From Oscillospiraceae bacterium (GTDB lineage: Bacteria > Bacillota > Clostridia > Oscillospirales > Oscillospiraceae), in the NCBI GenBank assembly GCA_017416685.1, contig JAFQBN010000038.1, forward strand, positions 1 through 61,046: a DNA stretch of 61,046 nucleotides, written 5' to 3'. Below, one piece after another: positions 40,857 to 48,783 of the stretch. The notes below the pieces were generated by a model. That model did no database searches, was not told the origin of the DNA, and was given only the letters and a program-made list of their open reading frames with translations. Position 1 is the stretch's first letter; every line of letters starts with the position of its first letter. Both the position numbers and the translations under genes were made by a program.

Positions 40857-42989
40857 ATGCTTGTGAAAGCAAGAAACGCTGTTGCGGGATATGAGCGGGA
40901 GACCGTACCCTTTCTGGGGTTGAACCGGTCGGATGATGTTCGGGAGGGAGAATTTTCCGAGCAGAAGAATATGTCGGACAGACGATACCCTTATCTTGCG
41001 CCGCGGCTGCCCAGGACGAAGGAGACCTATACCGAACCGACTGCGCTGTTTGCATGGAACGGAAAGGAGATATGGGTCGAGGGCGGGATACTGCACTATG
41101 ACGGCAAGGCTTTGCTCAACGTGTTGGACGGGCCCAAGCAGTTTGCAGTGGTAAATACGAAACTGGTTGTGTGGCCAGATAAGCTGACGGTGGATTTGGA
41201 GACGCGCAATATCCAACGTATGCAGATAGAGTTGGAAAGCACGGGTGCTGCGACGTTTACCTCAAATAGCCTGATGATGCCGATTGAGTATGCAGCACAA
41301 ACGCTGGTGGACAAGTATTACGGAAAGAACATCTATGTGTACACTTACGCCTCGGTTGCGTTTGATACCAGCACAAAAGAGTGGACCGTGGAAGGCAGGC
41401 AGCTGTCCCGTCTGGAGGATTTTGAGAATGTGGTTGGACGGTATTATATTCCCGATGCAACGTATTCTACGGGAACGGATTCGTTTGCAAATGTAAGGCC
41501 CGCTTATAGTTTAGGCGGTACACCTGAAGAACCCAAGAATGAGTATGGCGTGTACGGAAAATTTCGCGCCTACGAGAGTCCTGGTGCTGATTTGGGTGGC
41601 GTGAGGTTTACATGGTACAACGACATTATTCGAACGGACAAGCTGAATGCGCCATTTGCAGATGCGTTTCGGGTGGGAGATGTCGTGTCAATTGAAGGGA
41701 GCTTTTGCGGATATTATGACAATGCGGGCATAAAACTCACCGGAATTGATGCGGAAACAAACACCTTGTTTTTCCAGGAAAACACCTTCAGAACGGGGGA
41801 TGCAATTTATGTTGCAAAATCTGATCTTGCTTCCGAAAAAAAGTATTTCCAGTATGACGATCCTTCCGGAACACGCAAACGATATGATGCAAAAAAGAAT
41901 ATCCCCGTATGCGCAGGAGATATTTTGGTAATTGACGACACAAGTCTGCACATTCTCGATGAAAGCTTTTCTGTTGTGGCAACGCATGCGCTTACCGAAG
42001 TAAATTCGGTGGGAACCGGAACGGATATACTGACATTAACGGCTTTGTCACCGCAGGAAGTACCTGTAAAAGTAAGTCGAAAATTTCCGGCGCTGGACTA
42101 CATCTGTGAACACGAGAACCGGCTGTGGGGTGTGAGCAACGCGGACAAGACGATTTATGTCTCGTCCTTGGGTGACCCGAACAATTTCTACGACTACACG
42201 GGCGAGGCCGGAGGCTGGGCTGTGGCGGTAGGCAGTGAGGGCGACTTTACTGGTATCTGCAGCTACGGTAATGCGGTGCTTTGCTGGAAGGAACGGAGCC
42301 TGCACAAGGTGCTGGGCAGCTATCCGAGCAACTATCAGACGGCGTTTTATCGGTTTGCCGGGGTGCGAGAAGGGGCGAGCAAGAGCCTTGTAAACGTGAA
42401 TGAGACTCTGTTTTTCCTGGGCCCTGATGGTGTGTACAGTTTCACAGGGAGCAAGCCTGCGCTCATCTCTCGGGCGCTGGGTGCGGACGTACTGGCCGAT
42501 GGTGTTGGTGGTACGGATGGGCGGGTGTATTACCTGTCTGCGCGGCGAGGCGAAGAATGGGAGTTATTGACCTACGACAGTCACACCGGTCTATGGTGCC
42601 GCAGCGATGAAGTGCAGGCGGTGGACTTCTGCCGGGTGGACGATAAGTTGAAGTTCCTGGCAGGGGACAGCGTTTACACTGTAGGCGGCGGTGACGAGCA
42701 GGTGGAATGGGAGGCGGTGCTTGCACCGATGTACGTGGAACGCGCGCAGCACAATAAGCTTATCTTCTATGTGCAGATACCCAAAGGAGCATATATAGCA
42801 GCGGATGTGCGCTTTGATGACGGGCGGTGGATGCAGGTGGGCATCCTTAACGGGGGCGGAGTGGGTGTAGAGCATATGCCTGTGCCTCTGAGATGCTGCA
42901 ATAAATTTGAGGTGCGATTGCGAGGTAAAGGAGATTGCTGTGTCATGAAGATGGTAAGAGAATATAGACTGCGAGCGCAATATGGCTGA
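40857..42989 (+). CDS. Large tail/neck (stabilisation-like) structural protein
   Basis: A 710-residue beta-rich protein with propeller-like repeats (NRLWGVSNADKTIYVSSLGD, GNAVLCWKERSLHKVLGSYP, ETLFFLGPDGVYSFTG). The size and repeated beta motifs resemble the tail stabilisation proteins that plug short-tailed phages (P22 gp10 type). The base composition of the middle third is more AT-rich than its neighbours. Its 3' end abuts the right end of a TnpB element. Confidence 0.68.
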   Translation: MLVKARNAVAGYERETVPFLGLNRSDDVREGEFSEQKNMSDRRYPYLAPRLPRTKETYTEPTALFAWNGKEIWVEGGILHYDGKALLNVLDGPKQFAVVNTKLVVWPDKLTVDLETRNIQRMQIELESTGAATFTSNSLMMPIEYAAQTLVDKYYGKNIYVYTYASVAFDTSTKEWTVEGRQLSRLEDFENVVGRYYIPDATYSTGTDSFANVRPAYSLGGTPEEPKNEYGVYGKFRAYESPGADLGGVRFTWYNDIIRTDKLNAPFADAFRVGDVVSIEGSFCGYYDNAGIKLTGIDAETNTLFFQENTFRTGDAIYVAKSDLASEKKYFQYDDPSGTRKRYDAKKNIPVCAGDILVIDDTSLHILDESFSVVATHALTEVNSVGTGTDILTLTALSPQEVPVKVSRKFPALDYICEHENRLWGVSNADKTIYVSSLGDPNNFYDYTGEAGGWAVAVGSEGDFTGICSYGNAVLCWKERSLHKVLGSYPSNYQTAFYRFAGVREGASKSLVNVNETLFFLGPDGVYSFTGSKPALISRALGADVLADGVGGTDGRVYYLSARRGEEWELLTYDSHTGLWCRSDEVQAVDFCRVDDKLKFLAGDSVYTVGGGDEQVEWEAVLAPMYVERAQHNKLIFYVQIPKGAYIAADVRFDDGRWMQVGILNGGGVGVEHMPVPLRCCNKFEVRLRGKGDCCVMKMVREYRLRAQYG

Positions 42990-43130
42990 TAGCCTTCGCG
43001 GTTCACCGAGCGCCCAACGGCAACTCTCCCCGCGCGTATAGGTTCGGGCGTACCCCGCCCTACCGTTAGCTACGCCGTAAGGCGCAGCCCTTCGTGTAAG
43101 ATGTTAATAGCGGCGTTGTGGTCGCGGTCA
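42990..43130 (-). ncRNA. Predicted TnpB guide RNA (omega RNA) at the element right end
   Basis: TnpB proteins work with an RNA made from the 3' end of their gene plus the element right end. Here the downstream stretch holds a GGGCG-GGGTA-CGCCC hairpin and ends near GTGAACCGCGAAGG. The guide would be the adjoining phage sequence just left of about 42990, the end of the tail-protein gene. Boundaries are estimates. Confidence 0.4.
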
Positions 43131-44182
43131 TGGACAGCACCACAGATGGGACACGTCCATTTACGTACAGCAAGGTCTTTTGTGCCGGGCCACTGAGCGC
43201 CGCAGGAGGAGCAAAGCTGACTGGACGGGAAGAAACGGTCAACGGCAACGACCTGTCGCCCATACCAGTCCGCCTTGTACTCCAACTGCCGCCGCAGTTC
43301 ACCCCACGATGCGTCCCCCACAGCCTTTGCCAAGGTGTGGTTTTTGACCATGTTGGCGGGAGATAAGTCCTCCAAGCAGATCACATCGTACTGACGGATC
43401 AGTTCGGTAGACAGCTTGTGCAGGGTATCCTTGCGCTGATTGGCAATACGCTCATGGAGCCGTGCGACCTTGACTCGCTGCTTCTCACGGCGGTTGCTCC
43501 CCTTTGGTTTTCGGGAGAGCTGACGTTGGAGGCGGGCAAGGCGCTTTTCAGCCTTAGAAAGATACTTGTGGTTGGGGTACTCTACGCCGTCTGATGTGAC
43601 GGCCAGCGACTTGATTCCCATATCAACGCCCACGGCAGCCCCGGTGCAAGGCAGGGTCTCCACCTCTTGCTCGAACATAACAGAGGCAAAGTATTTGCCG
43701 CTTGGTACTTGGGACACGGTGACGCGCACGATACGGCCCTCTTGTTGAACGCAGGGGCGCACCCGGACAAAGCCAAGTTTGCAAATGCGGAGTTTGGTGT
43801 GTTCAAAGCGGAGCGTTTTATTTCGGAAATTGTTTTGCACAGTATAACTCTGACCGTAATCAGTTCGGCGTTTGAATTTTGGATACCCGGTTTTCTGTGG
43901 GGAACGAAAGAAGTTTTGATAGGCATGGTCAAGCGCATGGAGTGAATACATCAGAGCGGAACTATCCACCTCGTTCAGCCACTCTATTTCTTTCTTCAAA
44001 GCTGTTAGCCGACGTGAACACTCATTAAATGAGACGGAGGTCTTGTCCGCCTCGTAAGCGTCCTTCCGCACAGCCAAAAAGTGATTGTAGACAAACCGAC
44101 AGCAGCCAAAGGTGCGGCGTATCTGCTCCTCCTGATATTTGGTTGGGTAAAGACGATAGACATATGAGCGCAAGATTAACAT
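43070..44182 (-). CDS. tnpB: TnpB RNA-guided nuclease (IS200/IS605 family)
   Basis: A 370-residue TnpB with an intact-looking RuvC nuclease: Asp187 ([11 protein letters not shown]), Glu271 ([10 protein letters not shown]) and Asp354 ([11 protein letters not shown]), plus a zinc finger (CSSC at 324-327, CPIC at 344-347) and an N-terminal HTH-like segment. No tnpA is nearby. The start codon lies inside the end of the preceding co-directional gene, leaving no room for a transposon left end, so it appears to be part of the operon. It stops with TAG. Confidence 0.9.
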   Translation of the reverse strand: MLILRSYVYRLYPTKYQEEQIRRTFGCCRFVYNHFLAVRKDAYEADKTSVSFNECSRRLTALKKEIEWLNEVDSSALMYSLHALDHAYQNFFRSPQKTGYPKFKRRTDYGQSYTVQNNFRNKTLRFEHTKLRICKLGFVRVRPCVQQEGRIVRVTVSQVPSGKYFASVMFEQEVETLPCTGAAVGVDMGIKSLAVTSDGVEYPNHKYLSKAEKRLARLQRQLSRKPKGSNRREKQRVKVARLHERIANQRKDTLHKLSTELIRQYDVICLEDLSPANMVKNHTLAKAVGDASWGELRRQLEYKADWYGRQVVAVDRFFPSSQLCSSCGAQWPGTKDLAVRKWTCPICGAVHDRDHNAAINILHEGLRLTA

Positions 44183-44529
44183 TCTCGCTTCCTCCAGTCC
44201 ACGCACCCTCTCCATGTGGGGTCACGGTGCAGCGTTCTCTTTTTCTGATTGGGTGCGGTACAGTGACCGCAGCCCACAGGTTCATACCACGGATACTGGC
44301 CTGTGTATTGGAAATGCAGGACGAAATAGTGACAGGTGGTGCAGCTCTTTTCCGGCCCGTAATCACTGGTCAGTTCCGGCAGTTTGCGCAGGGCAAGGCA
44401 CTCCTTTGCGGTGGCTTGCGCCCACGCCCAGCCGTTAACGAACCCCTCAAACATGGCATTTTCCTGCGGGAGTTTAATATAGGCGGGACTGTTGGAGCAG
44501 CTTTCAAACATAGCAAGCAGTTTTTCCAT
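44176..44529 (-). CDS. Cysteine-rich phage protein, 117 residues
   Basis: A protein with a C-terminal metal-binding pattern (SCTTCHYF...[13 protein letters not shown]...GCVDW) typical of a small family in Clostridia prophages; the N-half is helical and acidic. The start follows AAAGGAGA. It ends seven bases into tnpB. Function unknown. Confidence 0.65.
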   Translation of the reverse strand: MEKLLAMFESCSNSPAYIKLPQENAMFEGFVNGWAWAQATAKECLALRKLPELTSDYGPEKSCTTCHYFVLHFQYTGQYPWYEPVGCGHCTAPNQKKRTLHRDPTWRGCVDWRKREC

Positions 44530-44579
44530 GGTGTTCTCCTTTCGTGATGGATGTGCCTTGATGTGGTTGGTAGTTGGGG

Positions 44580-44780
44580 TTATGCGTTGCGCTGCGTAAG
44601 TGCCAGGATAAATTGAGCGGCCACGTTGCTGTCCCGTTCATCGGCCACGGCCAAGCAGAAGCTGATCGTGGCAAAGTGATGGTTACGCATAGCACGCAGG
44701 AGCGCACGCCGCTGGGTGATGGTGTATGTCCGGACTTCCCGCATAATCTCGTCCAGTACGGCTTGGTTTTTGGAGGTCAC
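44580..44780 (-). CDS. 66-residue hypothetical protein
   Basis: Helical, slightly basic (starting MTSKNQAVLDEIMREVRTYT). It overlaps the upstream gene by four bases (ATGA) in the same leftward operon, the main support for it being real. No family is recognised. Confidence 0.58.
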   Translation of the reverse strand: MTSKNQAVLDEIMREVRTYTITQRRALLRAMRNHHFATISFCLAVADERDSNVAAQFILALTQRNA

Positions 44781-45019
44781 GAGGTCACCGCCTCTGTCCG
44801 TCTGTGGAGGGCGCAGATACAGCCGTGGATGTGATCGAGTGCGGGGAGGTAAAGATGCTCTGTGCGGTCTGCGAGTACAATGCGAGCTAAATCATCTTCA
44901 TTTTTGCGCCCCTGTATTTCGTCGCAATCCTCGGACATTGCCACGGTCACAATCTCAGTAATTGCGCGCAGCCCACGCAGTTCAAACCATACATCTTCCA
45001 TTGTGATGGGTTTGCTCAT
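44777..45019 (-). CDS. 80-residue hypothetical protein
   Basis: An acidic protein (MSKPITMEDVWFELRGLRAI) with a central Asp/Glu-rich stretch. ATGA overlaps on both sides tie it to its neighbours. Function unknown. Confidence 0.6.
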   Translation of the reverse strand: MSKPITMEDVWFELRGLRAITEIVTVAMSEDCDEIQGRKNEDDLARIVLADRTEHLYLPALDHIHGCICALHRRTEAVTS

Positions 45020-45339
45020 ACCACCACCCCCCGCCGCTCCATAATGTACCGGGACAAGGCCATAGGGTCAGCCGACACAGAGCGGATAGCATTTGCCACG
45101 TGGATACCATACAGGATGGCCGCGTCCACATTGGCTCCGGCAAGGGACAGCGCGGCATCGTATACTGCGCCCCCATTGGCGCATCCCTCGATTGCAGCCT
45201 CAAAGGCTTGCTCTGCGGCCTTGATTTGTGGGTCGTTGCGGAGAATGTCATTCCACCCCTCAGAGGTGACAACGGCATCCACAATGTCATTGACGGTGGC
45301 CAGCTCACGCGTGGCCGTGCAGGTAAACGGTTCTTCCAT
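45016..45339 (-). CDS. 107-residue hypothetical protein
   Basis: An Ala-rich helical protein (EEPFTCTATRELATVNDIVD, later AILYGIHVANAIRSV). A strong AAGGAGG precedes the ATG at 45339, and its end overlaps the next gene by four bases. Part of the leftward accessory operon. Confidence 0.62.
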   Translation of the reverse strand: MEEPFTCTATRELATVNDIVDAVVTSEGWNDILRNDPQIKAAEQAFEAAIEGCANGGAVYDAALSLAGANVDAAILYGIHVANAIRSVSADPMALSRYIMERRGVVV

Positions 45340-45374
45340 GTTAAAATCCTCCTTATCGAGCGGTCAAGCCGCCG

Positions 45375-45845
45375 TTAATTAGCAGGGGCAAAGCGAATAC
45401 GCAGTTTCACCCCAAGGGATACTCCGCGTCCCCAACCGCCGTAGATGGCGTGCTGCGGAATGTGGAAAGCCACTCCTGCGTCCATAAGTGGCGCAAGCAT
45501 AGCGGCAAGATCGCGGGGCAAATGCCCTGCTTGCCCTGCACAGCGGCCCCACAAGTAACCATCTACGCGGATGGCGTTGGTATCGTAGGGGTTATCCGGT
45601 TCACGCTGCAAGAGGTAGCCCACGTCTTGAATGGGGTGCTGCTCCAAACGCCGCAGGACATTTTGGCAGCCGCCAAAGGTCACGCCCACGGCACTGGTAA
45701 CAGCACTGCCTTTCTTGACAAAGGCCCACGCCTCTTTCATGGCTTGACTCTTGCTCCCCAACAGGGGGGCGGTGTTATTGGCGATCAGCATGACGCACTT
45801 TCTCGTCAACGAATGATCGTGCTTGTGTTTTGCGTCAGGCAGCAT
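45375..45845 (-). CDS. HIRAN-domain protein
   Basis: A 156-residue protein whose C-half is a HIRAN domain: TFGGCQNVLRRLEQHPIQDV, then LQREPDNPYDTNAIRVDG and GHLPRDLAAMLAPLMDAG. HIRAN domains recognise the 3' ends of single-stranded DNA or damaged/stalled replication intermediates. The ATG at 45845 follows AAAGGAGG by seven bases and overlaps the gp157 gene by 40 bases. Confidence 0.82.
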   Translation of the reverse strand: MLPDAKHKHDHSLTRKCVMLIANNTAPLLGSKSQAMKEAWAFVKKGSAVTSAVGVTFGGCQNVLRRLEQHPIQDVGYLLQREPDNPYDTNAIRVDGYLWGRCAGQAGHLPRDLAAMLAPLMDAGVAFHIPQHAIYGGWGRGVSLGVKLRIRFAPAN

Positions 45846-46267
45846 CCTTGTACCTCCTTTCCTGCTTTCAAAGCGGCCTTGATGGCCGTCTTGTCCGGTT
45901 CATACTTCACCCTCCGGAACTCCGGGGGCAGTTCGGTGTCGGGATTTACCTCCACCGCTTCGGTGCGGCGGAAGCTGACCGTTACAAGGTCGGTCTTGAA
46001 CTTCTCATGTCCGAGGTATTCACCCAAGCGCAGGGACAGCTTGGCGCCCTTTTCCTTGGTTTCCCGCTGGCGTTCTTGCAAGCGCTTGATCTCGGCTCCG
46101 ATGCTGTCCGCCTGATGCTCCAGTTCCAGCGCGTACAGAGCCAAACCCTCCACGATACGCTCGCGCTCGATGGTCAGGGAAGTCAGGGCTTCCATGTCCA
46201 ACACTTCCCCGGTCTCGGGGTCGATGCAGTCAAGGAGCTGGCGGTCAATGTGATAGATGGCGTTCAC
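45806..46267 (-). CDS. Siphovirus Gp157-family protein
   Basis: A 153-residue protein with a long coiled-coil (about residues 28-85, LEHQADSIGAEIKRLQERQR) and a C-terminal VSFRRTEAVEVNPDTELPPE segment followed by KYEPDKTAIKAALKAGKEVQ, the Gp157 pattern. Gp157 has been linked to phage resistance when expressed in streptococci and lies in phage recombination/replication modules. Its start overlaps the Hfq stop by four bases. Confidence 0.85.
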   Translation of the reverse strand: MNAIYHIDRQLLDCIDPETGEVLDMEALTSLTIERERIVEGLALYALELEHQADSIGAEIKRLQERQRETKEKGAKLSLRLGEYLGHEKFKTDLVTVSFRRTEAVEVNPDTELPPEFRRVKYEPDKTAIKAALKAGKEVQGCCLTQNTSTIIR

Positions 46268-46491
46268 GATTTCACCTCCTGTCCATACAGAGGAATGGGC
46301 CTGTCCGAAACGATGGTAGAAATGGCGTGCTTATAAATGACCTGCTGCTTGCCGTCGGTGTAGAGAACAACGGTGTGTTCATCGAAGTGTTTGATTTCAC
46401 CGCGGAGCTGAAAGCCATTCATCAGAAAGATTGTGACACTATGGCCTTTTATCGCGTTGGCGAGAAAAGCGTTTTGCACTTTGTCGTTCAC
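46264..46491 (-). CDS. Phage-encoded Hfq homologue
   Basis: A 75-residue Sm-fold RNA chaperone. Both signatures are present: Sm1 (SVTIFLMNGFQLRGEIKHFD, then EHTVVLYTDGKQQ) and Sm2 (VIYKHAISTIVSDRP), where cellular Hfq has YKHAIST. The conserved QxxF-like distal elements and the lysine-histidine of the proximal pore are retained, so U-rich RNA binding by a hexamer is expected. It is the second gene of the leftward accessory operon, overlapping both neighbours by four bases. Confidence 0.88.
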   Translation of the reverse strand: MNDKVQNAFLANAIKGHSVTIFLMNGFQLRGEIKHFDEHTVVLYTDGKQQVIYKHAISTIVSDRPIPLYGQEVKS

Positions 46492-46661
46492 GCCACCTCA
46501 CCTCCGTCTTGTTGGCGATTGTACGCCTGCAGGGCGGCTTGCCGGCACTCCGGGCAGATCACATGACCGAACCTGTCCGGGTTGGCCTCTGCGCCCCAAA
46601 GCTCGCCTTGGCAGACCACACAGTAGTCGTCCGGGAAATTTTGCGTTGTTGCAGCACTCAT
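46488..46661 (-). CDS. Zinc-ribbon protein, 57 residues
   Basis: First gene of the leftward accessory operon: YCVVCQGELWG and HVICPECRQAA give a CxxC...CxxC ribbon. The start follows AAAGGAAG. A leader of about 165 bases separates it from the promoter at 46831. The longer upstream frame is not supported by a ribosome site. Confidence 0.68.
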   Translation of the reverse strand: MSAATTQNFPDDYCVVCQGELWGAEANPDRFGHVICPECRQAALQAYNRQQDGGEVA

Positions 46662-46830
46662 TGACCCACTTCCTTTCTTTTGGTAGATCAGGCGGCGGGG
46701 GGCTTCTGTGGTGACCTCCTTAATGCAGGGTCGTTCCAAATCCCGTCCCGCTCTTATCGCTGGTTCTTTTCCTTTTGGACTTCTCCAGTTGACCTGATCC
46801 GCTTGGGGTGTTGCCCCTTGCTGTGACTGT

Positions 46831-46859
46831 ATTGTAACGTATCTACATGTAGATAGCAA
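46831..46859 (-). promoter_or_regulatory. Promoter of the leftward Hfq/TnpB operon
   Basis: On the minus strand TTGCTA and TACAAT are spaced by 17 bases. The perfect palindrome at 46840-46855 fills the spacer, so a bound regulator would exclude RNA polymerase. Confidence 0.72.
46840..46855. promoter_or_regulatory. Palindromic operator P1
   Basis: TATCTACATGTAGATA is a perfect 16-base palindrome between the -35 and -10 boxes of the leftward promoter. Its 14-base core recurs 36 bases away. Confidence 0.82.
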
Positions 46860-46875
46860 GTGGCGAAATAGACAA

Positions 46876-46889
46876 ATCTACATGTAGAT
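46876..46889. promoter_or_regulatory. Palindromic operator P2
   Basis: ATCTACATGTAGAT repeats the core of P1, flanked by ACAA and TTTGT that extend the dyad with one offset base. It lies just upstream of the rightward -35 box of the ribbon-helix-helix gene, fitting autoregulation. Confidence 0.82.
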
Positions 46890-46891
46890 AT

Positions 46892-46919
46892 TTGTGCGTT
46901 TTGCATTTGATGGTATAAT
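46892..46919 (+). promoter_or_regulatory. Rightward promoter of the ribbon-helix-helix gene
   Basis: TATAAT is perfect (46914-46919), with TTGTGC 16 bases upstream as a weak -35. Transcription would start near 46926 and cover the regulator gene about 53 bases downstream. Confidence 0.6.
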
Positions 46920-46978
46920 TGCTTTCCGATGGAAAAAGTGATATTATAACTTTGATAAGCTATGAGGAGGATAGTTTT

Positions 46979-47176
46979 ATGCCGCCAAAAACAGAAGCAC
47001 AGAAAAAAGCACAAAAAAAATACATGGAAGGGGTCGCAACAATACAAGTTAGAACTACCGAGGAACGACGCGATGCGATTAAACTTCATGCAGAAATGCA
47101 GGATGAGAGCGTGAACAGCTTTATCAACCGAGCAATAGACGAAACAATGGAGCGCGACCAACAGACAGACAAATAA
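46979..47176 (+). CDS. Ribbon-helix-helix regulator of the divergent operon
   Basis: A 65-residue RHH protein: basic N-tail (MPPKTEAQKKAQKKYMEG), the DNA-contacting strand VATIQVRTTEE, then helices RRDAIKLHAEMQDESVNSFI and NRAIDETMER. It is homologous in layout to the protein at 11163. Divergent placement and the two palindromes make it the likely repressor of both itself and the leftward operon. ATG 46979 follows GAGGAGG; the frame extends 20 codons upstream without a site. Confidence 0.82.
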   Translation: MPPKTEAQKKAQKKYMEGVATIQVRTTEERRDAIKLHAEMQDESVNSFINRAIDETMERDQQTDK

Positions 47177-47220
47177 AAACACCCCCTGCAAGAGCAGGAG
47201 GCAGTAAAAAACTAAATAAT

Positions 47221-47302
47221 CCGCGAGACCCATAAAACACTCACGACACGGCGTGGGAGGACCCGGGGGGAGAAGACCCCCTTGGTTCTCCCACGCTTTT
47301 TT
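47221..47302 (+). promoter_or_regulatory. Terminator/antiterminator leader element B
   Basis: CTCACG (47240-47245), loop ACACGG and CGTGGG (47252-47257) can pair, competing with a stronger stem GCGTGGGAG (47251-47259) and CTCCCACGC (47288-47296) followed by six T. The 5' CCGCGAGAC, the ACACGG loop and GAGGACCC are shared with element A. It precedes the internal-protein operon by 29 bases. Confidence 0.65.
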
Positions 47303-47330
47303 GTTAATGAAACTGAAAGGAGAATGAGAA

Positions 47331-47489
47331 ATGATCAGCAGAGAGATTGGCACGCCCAGCGGGGACGTGAAGCGGGACGTGCAGGAACTGTATGACTACA
47401 TCGCGTATCTGACCGAGCAGTTGGAGTACAGCAACGGCCTGATTGAGAAACGCATCAAGCTGTTGGAGAAAGGAGAGGAAACAGAATGA
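47331..47489 (+). CDS. 52-residue coiled-coil phage protein
   Basis: Starts after AAAGGAGAATGAGAA and overlaps the next gene by four bases. Residues 10-47 (KRDVQELYDYIAYLTEQLEY, SNGLIEKRIKLLEK) form a coiled coil. Probably a small virion or assembly protein. No family is recognised. Confidence 0.62.
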   Translation: MISREIGTPSGDVKRDVQELYDYIAYLTEQLEYSNGLIEKRIKLLEKGEETE

Positions 47490-48766
47490 TTGAGAAAGAC
47501 AAAGACAAACTGTTTGATCGGGAGAGTGCGCAGGGGTCGGCTTATGACAAACTGTACTTTACCGACGAGCAGCTGAAGCAGGGTACAGCAATCAATCAAA
47601 AGGCGGCTTCCGGCGAAATCAGCTGGGACAGCGCCCACAACTGGTGGGAGAATACCCGCGCTGGGTATGGTTATTCCGGCGGCGAGGACGGACACGGATA
47701 TACGGCTCTCGGAGACTTTTCCTCGGACAATATTTTGCCCTACGAAGATAAGTATTCCGCGCAGACCGACGATCTTCTGGGCAAGATCATGAACCGGGAA
47801 CCGTTTTCTTATGACCCTGCCAACGACCCTTTGTATCAGCAGTATGCGGATAGTTACACCCGCATGGGCAAGCAGGCGATGGAGGACACGCTGGCACAGA
47901 TCAGCGCACGTACAGGTGGCCTTGCAAGTTCCTACGCCGGGACTGCATCCCAGCAGACCTATGATGGGTATATGGCGGCCTTGGCGGACAAGGTACCGGA
48001 GCTGCGGCAGCTGGCTTATCAGATGTACATGGACGAGGGGAACACGATGCGGCAGGATCTAAACCTGCTGCAGCAATTGGAGGCAATTGCCTATGATCGG
48101 TACCGTGACCAGGTGGGGGACGCCCAGTGGCAGCAAAATTACAACCGCGGTGTGTTTGAGGCTGACCGAAACTTTAACTATGGCGTACGCCGAGATGAAG
48201 TGGCTGACGAGCGGTGGCAGACGGAGTATGACGACAGAAGGACCGACGCTGCCAAGTCCGATGCACAGGCTCGTATCAGTGCTTATCTAGCGGCCTACGG
48301 CAGTGTGGCAGAACTCGACCCTAAACTGGTGAGCGCCAGCGGATATACCCAGGCGGAACTTGCCGCTCTGGAGAAATATTACGCCGATCTACGCGCCCAG
48401 GAGCAGGCCGCGGATGTAAAACCGGGTGGCGGTGGCGGATGGGATAATGGCAGATACGATGAAGCCAACATCTCAAAACTGCAGGCGTGGCTCGGTATGT
48501 CGGCGACAGAACAGGACGGCAGATACGGCAAAAAGAGTGCGGAAGCCGCGAAGGCGAAGGGATATAACAGCTTGGAAGAGGCGATGGCGGCGTATCAGCA
48601 GGCAATTGCGCCATCTGCGGATACTGCCCTGAACGGACTCTATCAGAGAATCGTTGGATATATCGAGAGCGGTAGCAAGACTACGGCGGAGATTGCAACG
48701 ATGATTGAAAAATCGGCTCTCTCTGACAAGCAGCAGGACGAGCTGCTGACGATGCTGGGATACTAA
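47486..48766 (+). CDS. Internal virion / ejection-like protein, 426 residues
   Basis: A Gln/Ala/Tyr-rich helical protein. The middle (about residues 120-260) is composed of helical hairpins (MGKQAMEDTLAQISARTGGL, SSYAGTASQQTYDGYMAALA) seen in podovirus internal or ejection proteins, and the C-part includes a peptidoglycan-binding-like LQAWLGMSATEQDGRYGKKS. It directly precedes the giant protein gene, and both may travel with the DNA into the cell. The function is inferred from context. Confidence 0.62.
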   Translation: MIEKDKDKLFDRESAQGSAYDKLYFTDEQLKQGTAINQKAASGEISWDSAHNWWENTRAGYGYSGGEDGHGYTALGDFSSDNILPYEDKYSAQTDDLLGKIMNREPFSYDPANDPLYQQYADSYTRMGKQAMEDTLAQISARTGGLASSYAGTASQQTYDGYMAALADKVPELRQLAYQMYMDEGNTMRQDLNLLQQLEAIAYDRYRDQVGDAQWQQNYNRGVFEADRNFNYGVRRDEVADERWQTEYDDRRTDAAKSDAQARISAYLAAYGSVAELDPKLVSASGYTQAELAALEKYYADLRAQEQAADVKPGGGGGWDNGRYDEANISKLQAWLGMSATEQDGRYGKKSAEAAKAKGYNSLEEAMAAYQQAIAPSADTALNGLYQRIVGYIESGSKTTAEIATMIEKSALSDKQQDELLTMLGY

Positions 48767-48783
48767 TTGGAGGTGAATCTGCA

